Shown: positions 40,495 to 50,109 of the stretch, one piece after another
Position numbering within the stretch: position 1 is the stretch's first letter
How the letters are laid out: the number at the start of each line of letters is the position of its first letter
Assembly: GCF_000973105.1 (NCBI RefSeq)
Contig: NC_015844.1
Span: forward strand, 992,001 to 1,056,000
Source of the DNA: Zobellia galactanivorans
Lineage (GTDB): Bacteria; Bacteroidota; Bacteroidia; Flavobacteriales; Flavobacteriaceae
Reading direction: 5' to 3'
Length of the DNA stretch: 64,000 nucleotides
Translations under genes and position numbers: made by a program
Notes under the pieces: model-generated
Databases searched by the model: none
Told to the model about the DNA's origin: nothing
Seen by the model: only the letters and a program-made list of their open reading frames with translations

Positions 40495-42870
40495 TTACTT
40501 TCGGATATCGACCTTTTCTATGGTGATTTCCTTTTCTTTTCCTTTGCTCGATTCCACCTTCTTTTCAAAAGCGATCAATTGATTTTTAACAGCGGATTCA
40601 GTACCCGTAAAAACTTCCTCTTGCAAGAACTTTTCACCGTTTACCACCGTTGTATAAGCTATTGTTGCTTCGGCCGTATCCATATCAAGGGCACTCATCT
40701 CGATCTTGATTTCCTTTTCTTGATCAAGCACGGCCACTCCCGTAGAACTTATAGCAATACTCGGAGCGATAACCAAGGCCACCACCGACATTAACTTTAA
40801 GAGAATGTTCAACGAGGGTCCCGAAGTATCTTTAAACGGATCACCGACAGTATCCCCTACAACCGCTGCTTTATGTGCATCGGTACCTTTGCGACCTTCC
40901 GATTCTATCATTTTCTTGGCATTGTCCCATGCACCACCGGCATTCGACTGAAAGATTGCCATAAGCACCCCACAGGTAGTTACACCAGCCAAAAGCCCTC
41001 CTAGCATTTCCGCCCCACCAATAAAACCAACGGCTACAGGAACCGCAATGGCCAACAAGCCAGGCAATACCATTTCCTTTATCGATGCCTTAGTAGAAAT
41101 ATCCACACATTTATCATATTCCGCATAACCATCTGCAGCATCAAATATGGCCCTTTGTTCCGGGGTTGCCTTTGACATATCGGAATCGACCTCCCTCATG
41201 ACCTGTAAGGCCGCCTTCAACTGTGGAATATCCCTAAACTGACGTCTTACCTCTTCAATCATGGCCATGGCCGCACGACCCACCGCGTTCATCGACAAGG
41301 CCGAAAAAACGAAGGGCAGCATACCTCCGACCAATAGACCGGCCATAACGGTCGGTTTTGAAACGTCGATAGCGGATACATTGGCCACCTTCATAAAGGC
41401 CGAAAACAAAGCCAAGGCCGTCAAGGCCGCGGAAGCAATGGCAAAACCCTTACCTATGGCCGCAGTAGTGTTACCAACGGCATCTAATTTATCGGTACGC
41501 TCACGAACTTCCGAAGGCAATTCGGCCATTTCCGCAATACCACCGGCATTATCGGAAATAGGTCCGTAAGCATCGACCGCCAACTGAATACCCGTATTGG
41601 CCAACATACCTACTGCCGCAATGGCAATACCGTATAATCCCGCAAAATGGAAAGACACTATAATAGCTATGGCAATCAATAAAATAGGAATCATGGTAGA
41701 CATCATTCCGACGCCAAGACCTGCAATAATGTTCGTTGCCGCCCCGGTCTCCGACTGTCTAACGATGGAATTCACCGGTTTTGTACCGGTTCCCGTATAG
41801 TATTCCGTGATTTTCCCAACACCTAGACCAGCAACCAGACCGGCCAAAGTGGCCCAGAAAATTCCCATGGCCCCACTTGGAAGTCCCTCTACACTCTCAG
41901 GAATCAAAGCGTTTATAATAAAATATGAGGCCACCACCATAAGACCGGCAGAACCAAATTCACCGATATTCAAGGCTGTCTGTGGGTTTCCACCATCTTT
42001 TACCCTTACAAAAAAGGTTCCGATAATAGACATAATAATACCGACAGCCGCAAGAACCAATGGCAGGTAAACGGCACCCAAGCCCTCAAAATCGGGCGTA
42101 ATTATAAAGGCACCCAAAACCATGGTTCCGATAATGGACCCAACATAAGATTCAAATAAATCGGCACCCATACCGGCAACGTCACCAACATTGTCACCAA
42201 CATTATCCGCAATGGTTGCAGGATTCAACGGGTGATCCTCAGGAATACCTGCCTCTACCTTACCTACCAAATCGGCCCCAACATCTGCAGCCTTGGTATA
42301 AATACCTCCGCCCACACGGGCAAAAAGGGCAATGGAAGAAGCCCCTAGGGAAAATCCGGAGAGCACGTTCAGGACCAAGCCCAAATTATCGGCCCCGGGC
42401 CAAATGCTTTGATATATCATAAAAAGACCACTGAGCCCCAAGACGCCAAGACCCACAACGCCAAGACCCATTACGGCCCCTCCTGCAAAGGCTACCTCTA
42501 GCGCCTTACCTAACGATGTACGTGCGGCCTGTGTAGTTCTTACATTGGCCTTAGTAGCGACCTTCATACCTATAAAGCCAGCCAAGGCCGAACAAATGGC
42601 CCCAACAATAAACGATACGGCCACCATACCATTCGAACCTTCTTCGTTACTCCCTTTAAAATAGAGGAGTACTGCTACGGCCAATACAAAAATTGCTAGA
42701 ATCTTGTATTCTGCCTTCAAGAAAGACATGGCTCCGTCAGCAATATTCTTCGCGATGCGCGCCATCTTGGCGTCACCTACGTCTTGTTTGCCTACCCATA
42801 AGTTCTTGACAAAAACGAACACTAGCGCCAGTATTCCAAATACAGGCAAAAATTTCACTACTAAATCCAT
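40495..42870 (-). CDS. hppA: Membrane-bound ion-translocating pyrophosphatase, K+-dependent type
   Basis: A 791-residue integral membrane protein with about 16 transmembrane helices that couples PPi hydrolysis to Na+ or H+ export. Catalytic motifs are [35 protein letters not shown] (long PPi-binding stretch; only its ends quoted matter: DVGADLVGK and DNVGDNVGD), and DNAGGIAEM. The [10 protein letters not shown] segment carries Ala at the position that marks K+-dependent enzymes, most of which pump Na+. After the last helix there is an extra acidic C-terminal tail of about 75 residues ([20 protein letters not shown] onward), not present in the best-known enzymes. It is followed upstream by soluble ppa on the same strand. 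Confidence 0.93.
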   Translation of the reverse strand: MDLVVKFLPVFGILALVFVFVKNLWVGKQDVGDAKMARIAKNIADGAMSFLKAEYKILAIFVLAVAVLLYFKGSNEEGSNGMVAVSFIVGAICSALAGFIGMKVATKANVRTTQAARTSLGKALEVAFAGGAVMGLGVVGLGVLGLSGLFMIYQSIWPGADNLGLVLNVLSGFSLGASSIALFARVGGGIYTKAADVGADLVGKVEAGIPEDHPLNPATIADNVGDNVGDVAGMGADLFESYVGSIIGTMVLGAFIITPDFEGLGAVYLPLVLAAVGIIMSIIGTFFVRVKDGGNPQTALNIGEFGSAGLMVVASYFIINALIPESVEGLPSGAMGIFWATLAGLVAGLGVGKITEYYTGTGTKPVNSIVRQSETGAATNIIAGLGVGMMSTMIPILLIAIAIIVSFHFAGLYGIAIAAVGMLANTGIQLAVDAYGPISDNAGGIAEMAELPSEVRERTDKLDAVGNTTAAIGKGFAIASAALTALALFSAFMKVANVSAIDVSKPTVMAGLLVGGMLPFVFSALSMNAVGRAAMAMIEEVRRQFRDIPQLKAALQVMREVDSDMSKATPEQRAIFDAADGYAEYDKCVDISTKASIKEMVLPGLLAIAVPVAVGFIGGAEMLGGLLAGVTTCGVLMAIFQSNAGGAWDNAKKMIESEGRKGTDAHKAAVVGDTVGDPFKDTSGPSLNILLKLMSVVALVIAPSIAISSTGVAVLDQEKEIKIEMSALDMDTAEATIAYTTVVNGEKFLQEEVFTGTESAVKNQLIAFEKKVESSKGKEKEITIEKVDIRK

Positions 42871-42928
42871 TCGAGAAGTTATTTAAAATTCCTAATGTCT
42901 ACTAAAGTAATGAAATTGATCTTATAAA

Positions 42929-42962
42929 AAAAAGCCTTTTTTATTGCTAAAAAAGGCTTTTT
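42929..42962 (-). terminator. Terminator after ppa
   Basis: AAAAAGCCTTTTTTA (42929-42943) and TAAAAAAGGCTTTTT (42948-42962) form a 15-bp stem with loop TTGC; the minus strand carries a T-rich tail. It separates ppa from hppA. Confidence 0.8.
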
Positions 42963-42978
42963 AAATCGTGATAATTAT

Positions 42979-43506
42979 TTATATCGTAAAAGTGCGTTTC
43001 TTCTTTAAATCGCTCTCATCATAACGTTGTACACATTCATGGTAGATTTTGACGGCCTCTTCGGCATCGCCCCATCCACCGGTATCGACTTTCTTCTTTT
43101 CCAAATCTTTATACACCTTAAAGAAATGCTCGATTTCCTTTAAACGGTGTGGATTCAAATCACTGATATCATGATTATTACTCCATATCGGGTCAGAAAC
43201 AGGTACACAGATAATTTTTTCATCCGGGCCCTTTTCATCGGTCATATGAAAAACACCGATCGGCCTTACCTCCATAACCACCATAGGATAGGTAGGTTCG
43301 GCGCCCATGACCAAAACATCTAGTGGATCTTTGTCCAATGCTAAAGTCTCTGGGATGAAACCATAATCTCCAGGATACATCATGGATGAGAAAAGCATAC
43401 GGTCAAAACGTATCTTATGCAATGCAAAATCGTACTCGTATTTGTTTCTACTTCCTTTTGGAATCTCTATTAAAACATCAAAAGTTATATCAGCTTTTTT
43501 TCCCAT
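42979..43506 (-). CDS. ppa: Inorganic pyrophosphatase, soluble
   Basis: A 175-residue family I pyrophosphatase that hydrolyses PPi to two phosphates in the cytoplasm. Family marks are IPKGSRNKYEYD at the N-terminus, YPGDYGFIPETL, and the metal-binding DKDPLDVLVM, with three aspartates in the usual order. It lies upstream of the membrane pyrophosphatase on the same strand, with its own terminator, so the two are separately transcribed. Having both in one place suggests PPi can be either wasted as heat or used for ion pumping. Confidence 0.95.
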   Translation of the reverse strand: MGKKADITFDVLIEIPKGSRNKYEYDFALHKIRFDRMLFSSMMYPGDYGFIPETLALDKDPLDVLVMGAEPTYPMVVMEVRPIGVFHMTDEKGPDEKIICVPVSDPIWSNNHDISDLNPHRLKEIEHFFKVYKDLEKKKVDTGGWGDAEEAVKIYHECVQRYDESDLKKKRTFTI

Positions 43507-43713
43507 TTTTTTGGTTTATTTTACAGCTGCGAAGGTACAAAAATGCTCACGTGCCACCCTTGAAATATTGAAAAAACATCGGGTTTTCCTATAAATATTA
43601 GAATATTTGAATTCTAGCCTGCTTCCTTTCCCGAATACGAATCAACGGACACCAAACCCTAAGCAATTCGAAATGAACAAACTACAAAAAATCGACAGTA
43701 TTTGGAGCTTTAT

Positions 43714-46215
43714 TTAGAAATCAAAGCCAAAGGTTCCTGTGATACTAAAAGGACGGGCATCGGGCGCATCTAGGTAATTGCCCCTAAAATTAAAATCTAT
43801 CCTTAGGATTTTGAATATGTTTCCGATCCCAAAAGAATACTCATAATAGATTTTCTCCGACGGAGCCCGTAGCGGGGTATTTATCGTTGCCGGCATACTC
43901 AAGGCGATATTCTCATCTGACAAATCGCCCCAAACACCCCTAAGACCGATAATTTCACGCAAATTCAATTTTCTCAATAACGGCACCCTTGAAAAGAGGC
44001 GCCCGTTAAAATTGTGCTGCAGGTGCAAGGCCACATAGGTATCGGTTACGAACTCGTAAAAATCGAGGTTAGGAAAGGTTCCGTAGTTCGAGAAAAAAGT
44101 CTGGTTCCCCGGCACCACATTGAGCAGCCCCAAAGGCACCGTATTGAATGTCTTACCCATTTCCAAGGTCGAGAACAAGCGGCCAAAGCCTCCAATTTGC
44201 CAAGGCTGGCTATAAGAGAACTGTAATTTGCTATAGCTAAAATCACTATCAAAAACGACATCTACACCCTTGGTATAGCTCAACAGCAAAGTACTGTAAT
44301 CATCGTTCATACCTTTCCGTTCCACCCCATATCCAATAGTTCTTTTACCGGGCGTATAGATCATCAATGCATTAAAATCGAACTGTCGTATCTCTGAGGA
44401 AACCCCGGTCGGCGAGTCGGGATCTATGTAGTCTAGACTAAAATCATCGGGCAGGGCCGAACTTAGGGTGCGAAACGTTCCCCCTATCCCAAACCTTACG
44501 TTGGTAATAGGCTCCATCTCTATATTGAACTTACTCAAATTAATGTTGGTCAAGCGGTTATTGGCCCCTACGGTCACCAATGACGACGAGGCAATACTAC
44601 GCCCGAGCACATCGTTCGTAGCGGTCAGGCTCACCCCTAGCTGCTCTATGTCACGCCGATTACCGCCCGAGACAATAAGCCTGTTCTTTCTGTCGAGCAA
44701 TATTTTTCCCGAAACACCGTGTTTAAACTTTTGGTCGGTAAAACCATAGGCCGTATAACCCTCTACCCTCCAAAGGTCGTTCTCCCCAAAATAAGAACGG
44801 GCACCGATACGCAAACGGGGGCCTTCGGCCTGGTTGTATCCAAAAACATCGTAGACCGAGCCTATATCCATATTCCATTTATCGATCTCTACATAGCCAC
44901 TGCCCAAAATACTGACCAAATTATAATACGACTTAAACTTAGGTACGGTCTTGAGGGTATCGAGCAATTGATATATCCCTTTTTCATCTTTGTTCAAGGT
45001 CTCCAAGCGGTTGTTCTGCCAAAAGGTAGAATCGCGATTCAAGACCACGGGATCGTACGGATTGCTTTCTTGCTTGTAAAATTCCTTCGGCTTTTCTTGA
45101 TCAAAGACGTAGTCGTCAAAGACCGTTGTACGTTTTCCGTACATGCCCCGCGATTCTTCCTTTTTCTGAAAACTGAAATCGCTCATCATATAATCGCGCT
45201 TCAAGAGAAAAACGGAATCGTTGACCACCTCGAAATCTTGCTCTATATATATTTCCTTTACCCAATTGATATTGGCACTTTTGGTAACCTCAAGATTGAT
45301 GTTTTTGATGGCATAGGTAGTATCGTTCACCCAAAAGTCCCCCTTAAAGGTAAGTTCGTTCTTGCGCCTTGGATAATACACGATATTATAACACCATTTG
45401 TTATCGATAAATGCACTATCCCGTAGGGCATAATTATACGTATCTACACCAGTTCTCGATAGTGGACTAGTAAAGCTCTTATCGAAAAATTTCAGGTAAT
45501 TATCGTAAATATCATATTCTTGATAGAGATCGGCCACAAAGGCTATTATCGCCTGGTTGTTATCAAATCCGGAATTTTTGTTTCCTAAAATATCTTCTTT
45601 TTCCTCATCTAGAAGATTATCGCCATAGACCTTACTAAAGGTCTCGTTCAAGAAAATAGGCAAATAGGTTTTACCCGTTATACGCGAAGTATCGAGGTCA
45701 TCAAACACAAATTCAAGTCCTTTGAAGATCTTTTTCTTCATCAAGGCACTGTCAATGGTATTGAGGTCGAACTCTACTTTCTCATATTTCTTAAAAGCGT
45801 ACTGTTTGAACTTTCGGAGTCCGTTCTCACGTTTCTTAGCCCATATTTTCTTGAGAATTTCTACCGCGGGATTGTTTTTCTTCGGCTGCTTTCCGCCAAC
45901 AAGTACGATTTCGTCCAATTGCTGGGCAGCTTCCTTCAGTTTGACCTTCATGTCATAAGTCACCTTCGCAGTCAAAGGGATTTCCACGTTTTCATAGCCA
46001 ATAAAGGAAACCACGAGGGTCTTATGGCTACCGTCCGATTCCATATAGAAATGGCCGTTATCATCGGTAATCGTTCCCTCGTAAGAATCTTTAAAGAGAA
46101 GATTGGCAAAGGCGACCGGTCGATCATCTTCATCTACAACAACGCCTCCTACCTTGGTCTGTGCACTGGCAACAGAAGTAACAAGCAACAGTATGGCTAA
46201 AAGAATGTTTTTCAT
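43714..46215 (-). CDS. DUF5686 outer-membrane protein with carboxypeptidase-like regulatory domain
   Basis: An 833-residue protein. It has a signal peptide (NILLAILLLVTSVASAQ) and a CarboxypepD_reg-like domain at about 20-95 (VGGVVVDEDDRPVAFANLLF, FYMESDGSHKTLVVSFIGYENVE). A long region characteristic of DUF5686 follows, ending in barrel-like strands and a final aromatic residue (FSITGTFGFDF). The segment NPAVEILKKIWAKKRENG is a family marker. DUF5686 proteins are Bacteroidota-specific outer-membrane proteins of unknown function. The gene is monocistronic. Confidence 0.8.
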   Translation of the reverse strand: MKNILLAILLLVTSVASAQTKVGGVVVDEDDRPVAFANLLFKDSYEGTITDDNGHFYMESDGSHKTLVVSFIGYENVEIPLTAKVTYDMKVKLKEAAQQLDEIVLVGGKQPKKNNPAVEILKKIWAKKRENGLRKFKQYAFKKYEKVEFDLNTIDSALMKKKIFKGLEFVFDDLDTSRITGKTYLPIFLNETFSKVYGDNLLDEEKEDILGNKNSGFDNNQAIIAFVADLYQEYDIYDNYLKFFDKSFTSPLSRTGVDTYNYALRDSAFIDNKWCYNIVYYPRRKNELTFKGDFWVNDTTYAIKNINLEVTKSANINWVKEIYIEQDFEVVNDSVFLLKRDYMMSDFSFQKKEESRGMYGKRTTVFDDYVFDQEKPKEFYKQESNPYDPVVLNRDSTFWQNNRLETLNKDEKGIYQLLDTLKTVPKFKSYYNLVSILGSGYVEIDKWNMDIGSVYDVFGYNQAEGPRLRIGARSYFGENDLWRVEGYTAYGFTDQKFKHGVSGKILLDRKNRLIVSGGNRRDIEQLGVSLTATNDVLGRSIASSSLVTVGANNRLTNINLSKFNIEMEPITNVRFGIGGTFRTLSSALPDDFSLDYIDPDSPTGVSSEIRQFDFNALMIYTPGKRTIGYGVERKGMNDDYSTLLLSYTKGVDVVFDSDFSYSKLQFSYSQPWQIGGFGRLFSTLEMGKTFNTVPLGLLNVVPGNQTFFSNYGTFPNLDFYEFVTDTYVALHLQHNFNGRLFSRVPLLRKLNLREIIGLRGVWGDLSDENIALSMPATINTPLRAPSEKIYYEYSFGIGNIFKILRIDFNFRGNYLDAPDARPFSITGTFGFDF

Positions 46216-46370
46216 TTATAATGTTGTTCTCGGCACTATATAGACAAATAACGTACCAGAAAAGAATATATTAGCAAAACCCAATAGTTTTACCCATTTT
46301 TTTCAGTGAAAAAGCTGACCTAGGGGGGACGATTGAACAACAAAGGGCATCTTCAACAAAACTCCTTAAA

Positions 46371-46401
46371 AAAAAACTTCGCCAACACAGTGTCGGCGAA
46401 G
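46371..46401 (-). terminator. Terminator after pdhB
   Basis: CTTCGCC (46377-46383) and GGCGAAG (46395-46401), with an inner ACAC/GTGT extension, form a strong hairpin followed on the minus strand by a run of T. Confidence 0.85.
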
Positions 46402-46429
46402 CAAAAGTACCCTTACTGAATTGTTATAC

Positions 46430-47407
46430 TTACTTGTATAACACTTTCTTAACAGAATTTACCACATCTTCATGGTTCGGAAGCCATTCGGCCAATAGTA
46501 CCGGTGAATATGGGGCTGGTGTATCTGCCGTATTTATTTTTTGAATAGGCGCATCCAAATAATCGAATGCATTGGCCTGAATATGATAGGTAAGCTCGGT
46601 AGCTACGTTACCGAAAGGCCAAGCTTCTTCTAAAATCACCAATCTATTGGTTTTTTTCACCGATTTTAAGACCGCATCGTAGTCTAAAGGCTTAACGGTA
46701 CGCAAATCTATGATTTCACAGCTGATACCTTCCTTTTGAAGTTCATCGGCCGCTTTATCGGCTTCTTTTATAATCTTTCCAAAAGAAACAATGGTAACAT
46801 CGCTACCTTCCCTTCTGATGTCGGCAACACCCAAGGGAATGGTGTACTCACCTTCCGGCACCTCGCCTTTATCTCCGTACATCTGTTCCGACTCCATAAA
46901 AATTACGGGATCGTCATCGCGAATAGCCGATTTCAACAAACCTTTTGCATCAGCAGGGTTTGAAGGTACGACCACTTTTAGGCCAGGACAGTTGGCATAC
47001 CAGCTCTCAAAGGCCTGGGAGTGCGTTGCGGCCAATTGGCCCGCGGAAGCCGTTGGCCCCCTAAAAACGATCGGACAGGGAAACTGCCCCCCCGACATTT
47101 GACGGATCTTGGCAGCGTTATTGATAATCTGATCGATACCCACCAAGGCAAAATTAAAAGTCATAAACTCGATTATAGGTCGACAACCCGTCATGGTTGA
47201 ACCGACACCTATACCAGCAAAGCCTAACTCGGCTATCGGCGTATCTATCACGCGTTTGGGTCCGAATTCATCGAGCATTCCCTTTGATGCCTTGTAGGCG
47301 CCATTGTATTCAGCAACCTCTTCACCCATCAGGTAAACGGACTCATCTCTTCGCATTTCTTCCGACATCGCCTCGACAATGGCTTCCCTAAATTGTAATG
47401 TCTTCAT
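46430..47407 (-). CDS. pdhB: Pyruvate dehydrogenase E1 component, beta subunit
   Basis: A 325-residue thiamine-diphosphate-dependent E1 beta subunit. Family marks are FREAIVEAMSEEMRRDESVYLMGEEV, GPKRVIDTPIAELGFAGIGVG, GGQFPCPIVFRGPTASAG, THSQAFESWY and PYSPVLLAEWLPN. It oxidatively decarboxylates pyruvate with an alpha subunit that is not adjacent here; in many flavobacteria pdhA and the E2 gene are together elsewhere. A branched-chain 2-oxoacid dehydrogenase beta subunit is the alternative, but the sequence and lineage favour pyruvate. It is divergent from etfBA and shares with it an intergenic region holding a large palindrome. Confidence 0.9.
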   Translation of the reverse strand: MKTLQFREAIVEAMSEEMRRDESVYLMGEEVAEYNGAYKASKGMLDEFGPKRVIDTPIAELGFAGIGVGSTMTGCRPIIEFMTFNFALVGIDQIINNAAKIRQMSGGQFPCPIVFRGPTASAGQLAATHSQAFESWYANCPGLKVVVPSNPADAKGLLKSAIRDDDPVIFMESEQMYGDKGEVPEGEYTIPLGVADIRREGSDVTIVSFGKIIKEADKAADELQKEGISCEIIDLRTVKPLDYDAVLKSVKKTNRLVILEEAWPFGNVATELTYHIQANAFDYLDAPIQKINTADTPAPYSPVLLAEWLPNHEDVVNSVKKVLYK

Positions 47408-47450
47408 ATTATATGGAGTATCTTTTTGTTATGAACGTTAAAAACGCAAG

Positions 47451-47458
47451 CAAAAATA
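47451..47458 (-). promoter_or_regulatory. -7 promoter element of pdhB
   Basis: On the minus strand TATTTTTG matches TAnnTTTG, 44 bases before the ATG. The nearest TTTG is only 13 bases upstream, too close, so the promoter call is moderate. Confidence 0.4.
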
Positions 47459-47507
47459 GGAAATTATATATCAAAACATAGGCTCTCAGAATCAAAAAAA
47501 GTTACAA

Positions 47508-47533
47508 AAAATACTATGCATGCATAGTATTTT
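47508..47533. promoter_or_regulatory. Perfect 26-base palindrome in the pdhB-etfB intergenic region
   Basis: AAATACTATGCA followed directly by its reverse complement, centred on ATGCAT-GCAT at 47520/47521. It lies just upstream of the etfB -7 element, covering the -33 region, the place for a repressor or activator such as a TetR-type fatty-acid regulator. There is no T-run, so it is not a terminator. Confidence 0.6.
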
Positions 47534-47547
47534 CGAAAAAGATTACA

Positions 47548-47555
47548 TATCTTCG
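47548..47555 (+). promoter_or_regulatory. Candidate -7 element of etfB
   Basis: TATCTTCG is one base from TAnnTTTG, 27 bases before the etfB ATG and 15 bases past the palindrome. Confidence 0.35.
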
Positions 47556-47581
47556 TGTAGATTAAAAACAGCTTTATAGAC

Positions 47582-48322
47582 ATGAAAATATTAGTTTGCA
47601 TAAGTAATGTTCCTGACACGACGTCTAAAATCAACTTCACCGAAGGCGATACCAAATTCGACACTAACGGTGTTCAGTTCGTAATAAACCCTAATGACGA
47701 ATTCGGTTTGACCCGTGCCATGTGGTTCAAAGAGAAGCAAGGTGCCACCGTACATATAGCCACGGTTGGCGAAGCATCGGTAGAGCCGACCATGCGAAAG
47801 GCCCTGGCCATAGGTGCCGACGAGGCCATTCGCGTCAACGCCGTACCTGCCGACGGTTTTTTCGTAGCCGAACAATTGGCCCATATTATTAAGGATGGAG
47901 CCTACGACCTTGTTATTGCAGGCAGGGAATCTATCGACTACAATGGCGGTATGGTACCTGGAATTTTAGCCTCTTTATTAGGAATGAACTTCGTAAACTC
48001 ATGTATCAACCTAGAAGTTGACGGAAACACAGCTACCGCAGTGCGTGAAATCGATGGTGGAAAGGAAACCCTTCAAACCACATTGCCCCTAATTATTGGT
48101 GGACAAAAAGGACTTGTTGAGGAAAGCGACCTTAAAATACCGAATATGCGCGGTATCATGATGGCCCGGAAAAAGACACTTACAGTGGTGGAGCCCATTG
48201 AGGCTACCAAAGCCACCAACGATGCGAAATTCGACAAACCCGCGGCAAAAGGCGCCGTAAAACTGGTCGACTCGGTAGACGAACTTGTAAACTTACTACA
48301 CAACGAAGCCAAAGTAATCTAA
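47582..48322 (+). CDS. etfB: Electron transfer flavoprotein, beta subunit
   Basis: A 246-residue ETF beta subunit that passes electrons from acyl-CoA dehydrogenases to the quinone pool with EtfA. Family marks are MKILVCISNVPDTTSKINF, NPNDEFGLTRAMWFKE, and IVIAGRESIDYNGGMVPG-type AMP-binding sequence (here VIAGRESIDYNGG). The N-terminus lacks any signal. It is first of the etfBA pair, with the etfA ATG 88 bases downstream. The perfect palindrome in its promoter region suggests regulated expression, perhaps by a fatty-acid-responsive TetR protein. Confidence 0.95.
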   Translation: MKILVCISNVPDTTSKINFTEGDTKFDTNGVQFVINPNDEFGLTRAMWFKEKQGATVHIATVGEASVEPTMRKALAIGADEAIRVNAVPADGFFVAEQLAHIIKDGAYDLVIAGRESIDYNGGMVPGILASLLGMNFVNSCINLEVDGNTATAVREIDGGKETLQTTLPLIIGGQKGLVEESDLKIPNMRGIMMARKKTLTVVEPIEATKATNDAKFDKPAAKGAVKLVDSVDELVNLLHNEAKVI

Positions 48323-48409
48323 GCCATTCCTTTGGTTTTTGAGACCTACACCGGTTTGAAGGGGTAGCCACTCAAATATTTGTTTCTAAAAAATTAAAAA
48401 ATATACACC

Positions 48410-49378
48410 ATGTCAGTATTAGTATATACAGAATCCGAAAACGGAAAATTTAAAAAAAGTGCCTTTGAAGTCGCGTCTTACGCCAAGGCCGTGGCCGACC
48501 AATTAGGCTCCTCGGTAACGGCAATTTCATTCAACGCCGAAGACAATGAAAGTCTTGGCGCATTTGGTGTTTCAAAAGTATTGAACGTATCGGACGACAA
48601 GCTGGCCACCTTTAACGCGCAGGCCTACGCCAATAGCATTGCTCAGGCCGCGAGCAAAGAGGGCGCCAAGGTAATTGTATTGAGCTCAAGTACCAACAGT
48701 AAATTTTTGGCCCCAATCCTTACGGCCAAACTCAGGGCCGGGTATGTTCCCAACGTAGTGGCCGCCCCAGACAGCACAGCTCCCTTTACCGTTAAACGTA
48801 CCGTTTTCAGCAACAAAGGTTTTGCCCATACCGAAATCGCCACCGATGTAAAAATCGTCGGGGTATCGAACAACTCATTCGGTATAAAGGAAAACCAGAC
48901 CACTGCAGCGGTCGAAGCCTTTAATGCCGATCTTGGCGATGGCGACTTCGCCGTGAAATCGACAGAAATCGATAAGGTTGCCGGTCAAGTTACTATTGCA
49001 GATGCAGATATCGTAGTTTCTGGAGGAAGGGGCCTAAAAGGTCCTGAAAATTGGGGAATGATTGAAGAACTTGCCGGAGTACTCGGCGCTGCCACCGCAT
49101 GTTCGAAACCTGTTTCGGATATGGGATGGAGGCCCCATGGCGAGCATGTGGGCCAAACCGGTAAACCCGTAGCCTCAAACCTATACATCGCCATAGGCAT
49201 CTCTGGTGCCATTCAACACTTGGCGGGAGTGAGTGCTTCTAAAACCAAAGTAGTCATCAACTCAGACCCTGAGGCCCCATTTTTCAAAGCCGCAGATTAC
49301 GGAATCGTAGGCGATGCCTTTGAAGTGGTACCGAAACTGATTGAAAAATTAAAGGAATTTAAGGCGCAAAACGCTTAA
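48410..49378 (+). CDS. etfA: Electron transfer flavoprotein, alpha subunit
   Basis: A 322-residue ETF alpha subunit carrying FAD. The C-terminal FAD domain (about 195-318) shows VSGGRGLKGPENWGMIEELA, then GWRPHGEHVGQTGKPVASNLYIAIGISGAIQH (quoted in part: GQTGKPVASNLYIAIGISG) and VVINSDPEAPFFKAADYGIVGD, all diagnostic. It forms the heterodimer with EtfB and serves fatty acid and possibly branched-chain amino acid oxidation. It ends at a clear plus-strand terminator. The 87-base gap after etfB contains no promoter I can identify, so the two probably share a transcript. Confidence 0.95.
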   Translation: MSVLVYTESENGKFKKSAFEVASYAKAVADQLGSSVTAISFNAEDNESLGAFGVSKVLNVSDDKLATFNAQAYANSIAQAASKEGAKVIVLSSSTNSKFLAPILTAKLRAGYVPNVVAAPDSTAPFTVKRTVFSNKGFAHTEIATDVKIVGVSNNSFGIKENQTTAAVEAFNADLGDGDFAVKSTEIDKVAGQVTIADADIVVSGGRGLKGPENWGMIEELAGVLGAATACSKPVSDMGWRPHGEHVGQTGKPVASNLYIAIGISGAIQHLAGVSASKTKVVINSDPEAPFFKAADYGIVGDAFEVVPKLIEKLKEFKAQNA

Positions 49379-49405
49379 TTTTTGTTAATTTGCGCTCATT
49401 AAAGG

Positions 49406-49447
49406 GCTGTTTAAATGCATGGTACGCCCATCTTTAAACAGCTTTTT
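49406..49447 (+). terminator. Terminator after etfA
   Basis: GCTGTTTAAA (49406-49415) and TTTAAACAGC (49433-49442) pair perfectly, followed by TTTTT. It lies before the nuclease ATG at 49463 and rules out the in-frame ATG at 49415 as its start. Confidence 0.8.
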
Positions 49448-49462
49448 CTATTTAATGAATAT

Positions 49463-50092
49463 ATGAGCTTAGTCAGGTTAAAAATAAAAGGTATTTCTTA
49501 TAGCCAAACACAAAATGGGGCCTATGCCCTAATTTTGAACGAAGTGGAAGGTGACAGAAAACTCCCCATCGTTATTGGTGCTTTTGAAGCGCAGTCCATA
49601 GCCATTGCCCTTGAAAAAGAGATTAAACCACCTCGACCACTGACGCACGATCTGTTTAAAAATTTCGCAGACCGTTTCGATATCATCGTAAAACAGGTCA
49701 TTATTCACAAATTGGTAGACGGTGTTTTCTATTCGAGTATTATTTGTGAACGCGATAAGATCGAAGAAATTATTGATGCAAGAACCAGTGATGCCATTGC
49801 CTTGGCCCTACGGTTCAACGCCCCGATATTTACGTACAAAACGATTTTGGACAAGGCGGGCATCTTTTTAAAGTTTTCGTCAAAAGACAAGGCAAAGGAA
49901 GAAACCGACGACAGTATAGTCGTCGATGAAATCCTTCAAGAAGGTGAGACCGTTGAAATAGAATCAGGAGCCTCCGATGGTTATACCGAACTTTCCATCG
50001 AAGAACTTCATAAAGAACTCGATCAAGCAGTGGCCAATGAAGATTACGAAAAAGCTGCCAAACTACGTGATGAGATTTCTAAAAGAAATTGA
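49463..50092 (+). CDS. Bifunctional nuclease family protein with C-terminal UVR motif
   Basis: A 209-residue protein. The bifunctional nuclease (DUF151) domain covers about 1-130: LNEVEGDRKLPIVIGAFEAQSIAIALE, PRPLTHDLFKNF and ARTSDAIALALRFNAPIF. A UvrB/UvrC-type coiled motif is at the C-terminus (IEELHKELDQAVANEDYEKAAKLRDEI). The plant founder has RNase and DNase activity; bacterial members are little studied. The start MSLVRLKIKG was chosen because an earlier ATG falls in the etfA terminator. It is 17 bases upstream of nupC and likely co-transcribed with it. Confidence 0.88.
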   Translation: MSLVRLKIKGISYSQTQNGAYALILNEVEGDRKLPIVIGAFEAQSIAIALEKEIKPPRPLTHDLFKNFADRFDIIVKQVIIHKLVDGVFYSSIICERDKIEEIIDARTSDAIALALRFNAPIFTYKTILDKAGIFLKFSSKDKAKEETDDSIVVDEILQEGETVEIESGASDGYTELSIEELHKELDQAVANEDYEKAAKLRDEISKRN

Positions 50093-50109
50093 TAATTAGC
50101 AAGTACCTT

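Noticed and set aside
44719-45426. A 235-codon plus-strand frame opposite the DUF5686 gene
   Set aside because: Shadow of a well-supported coding region; low complexity of hydrophobic residues and no signal or domain.
49415-49462. Longer N-terminus for the bifunctional nuclease from ATG 49415
   Set aside because: The ATG lies in the stem-loop of the etfA terminator, and the family starts at MSLVRLKIKG.
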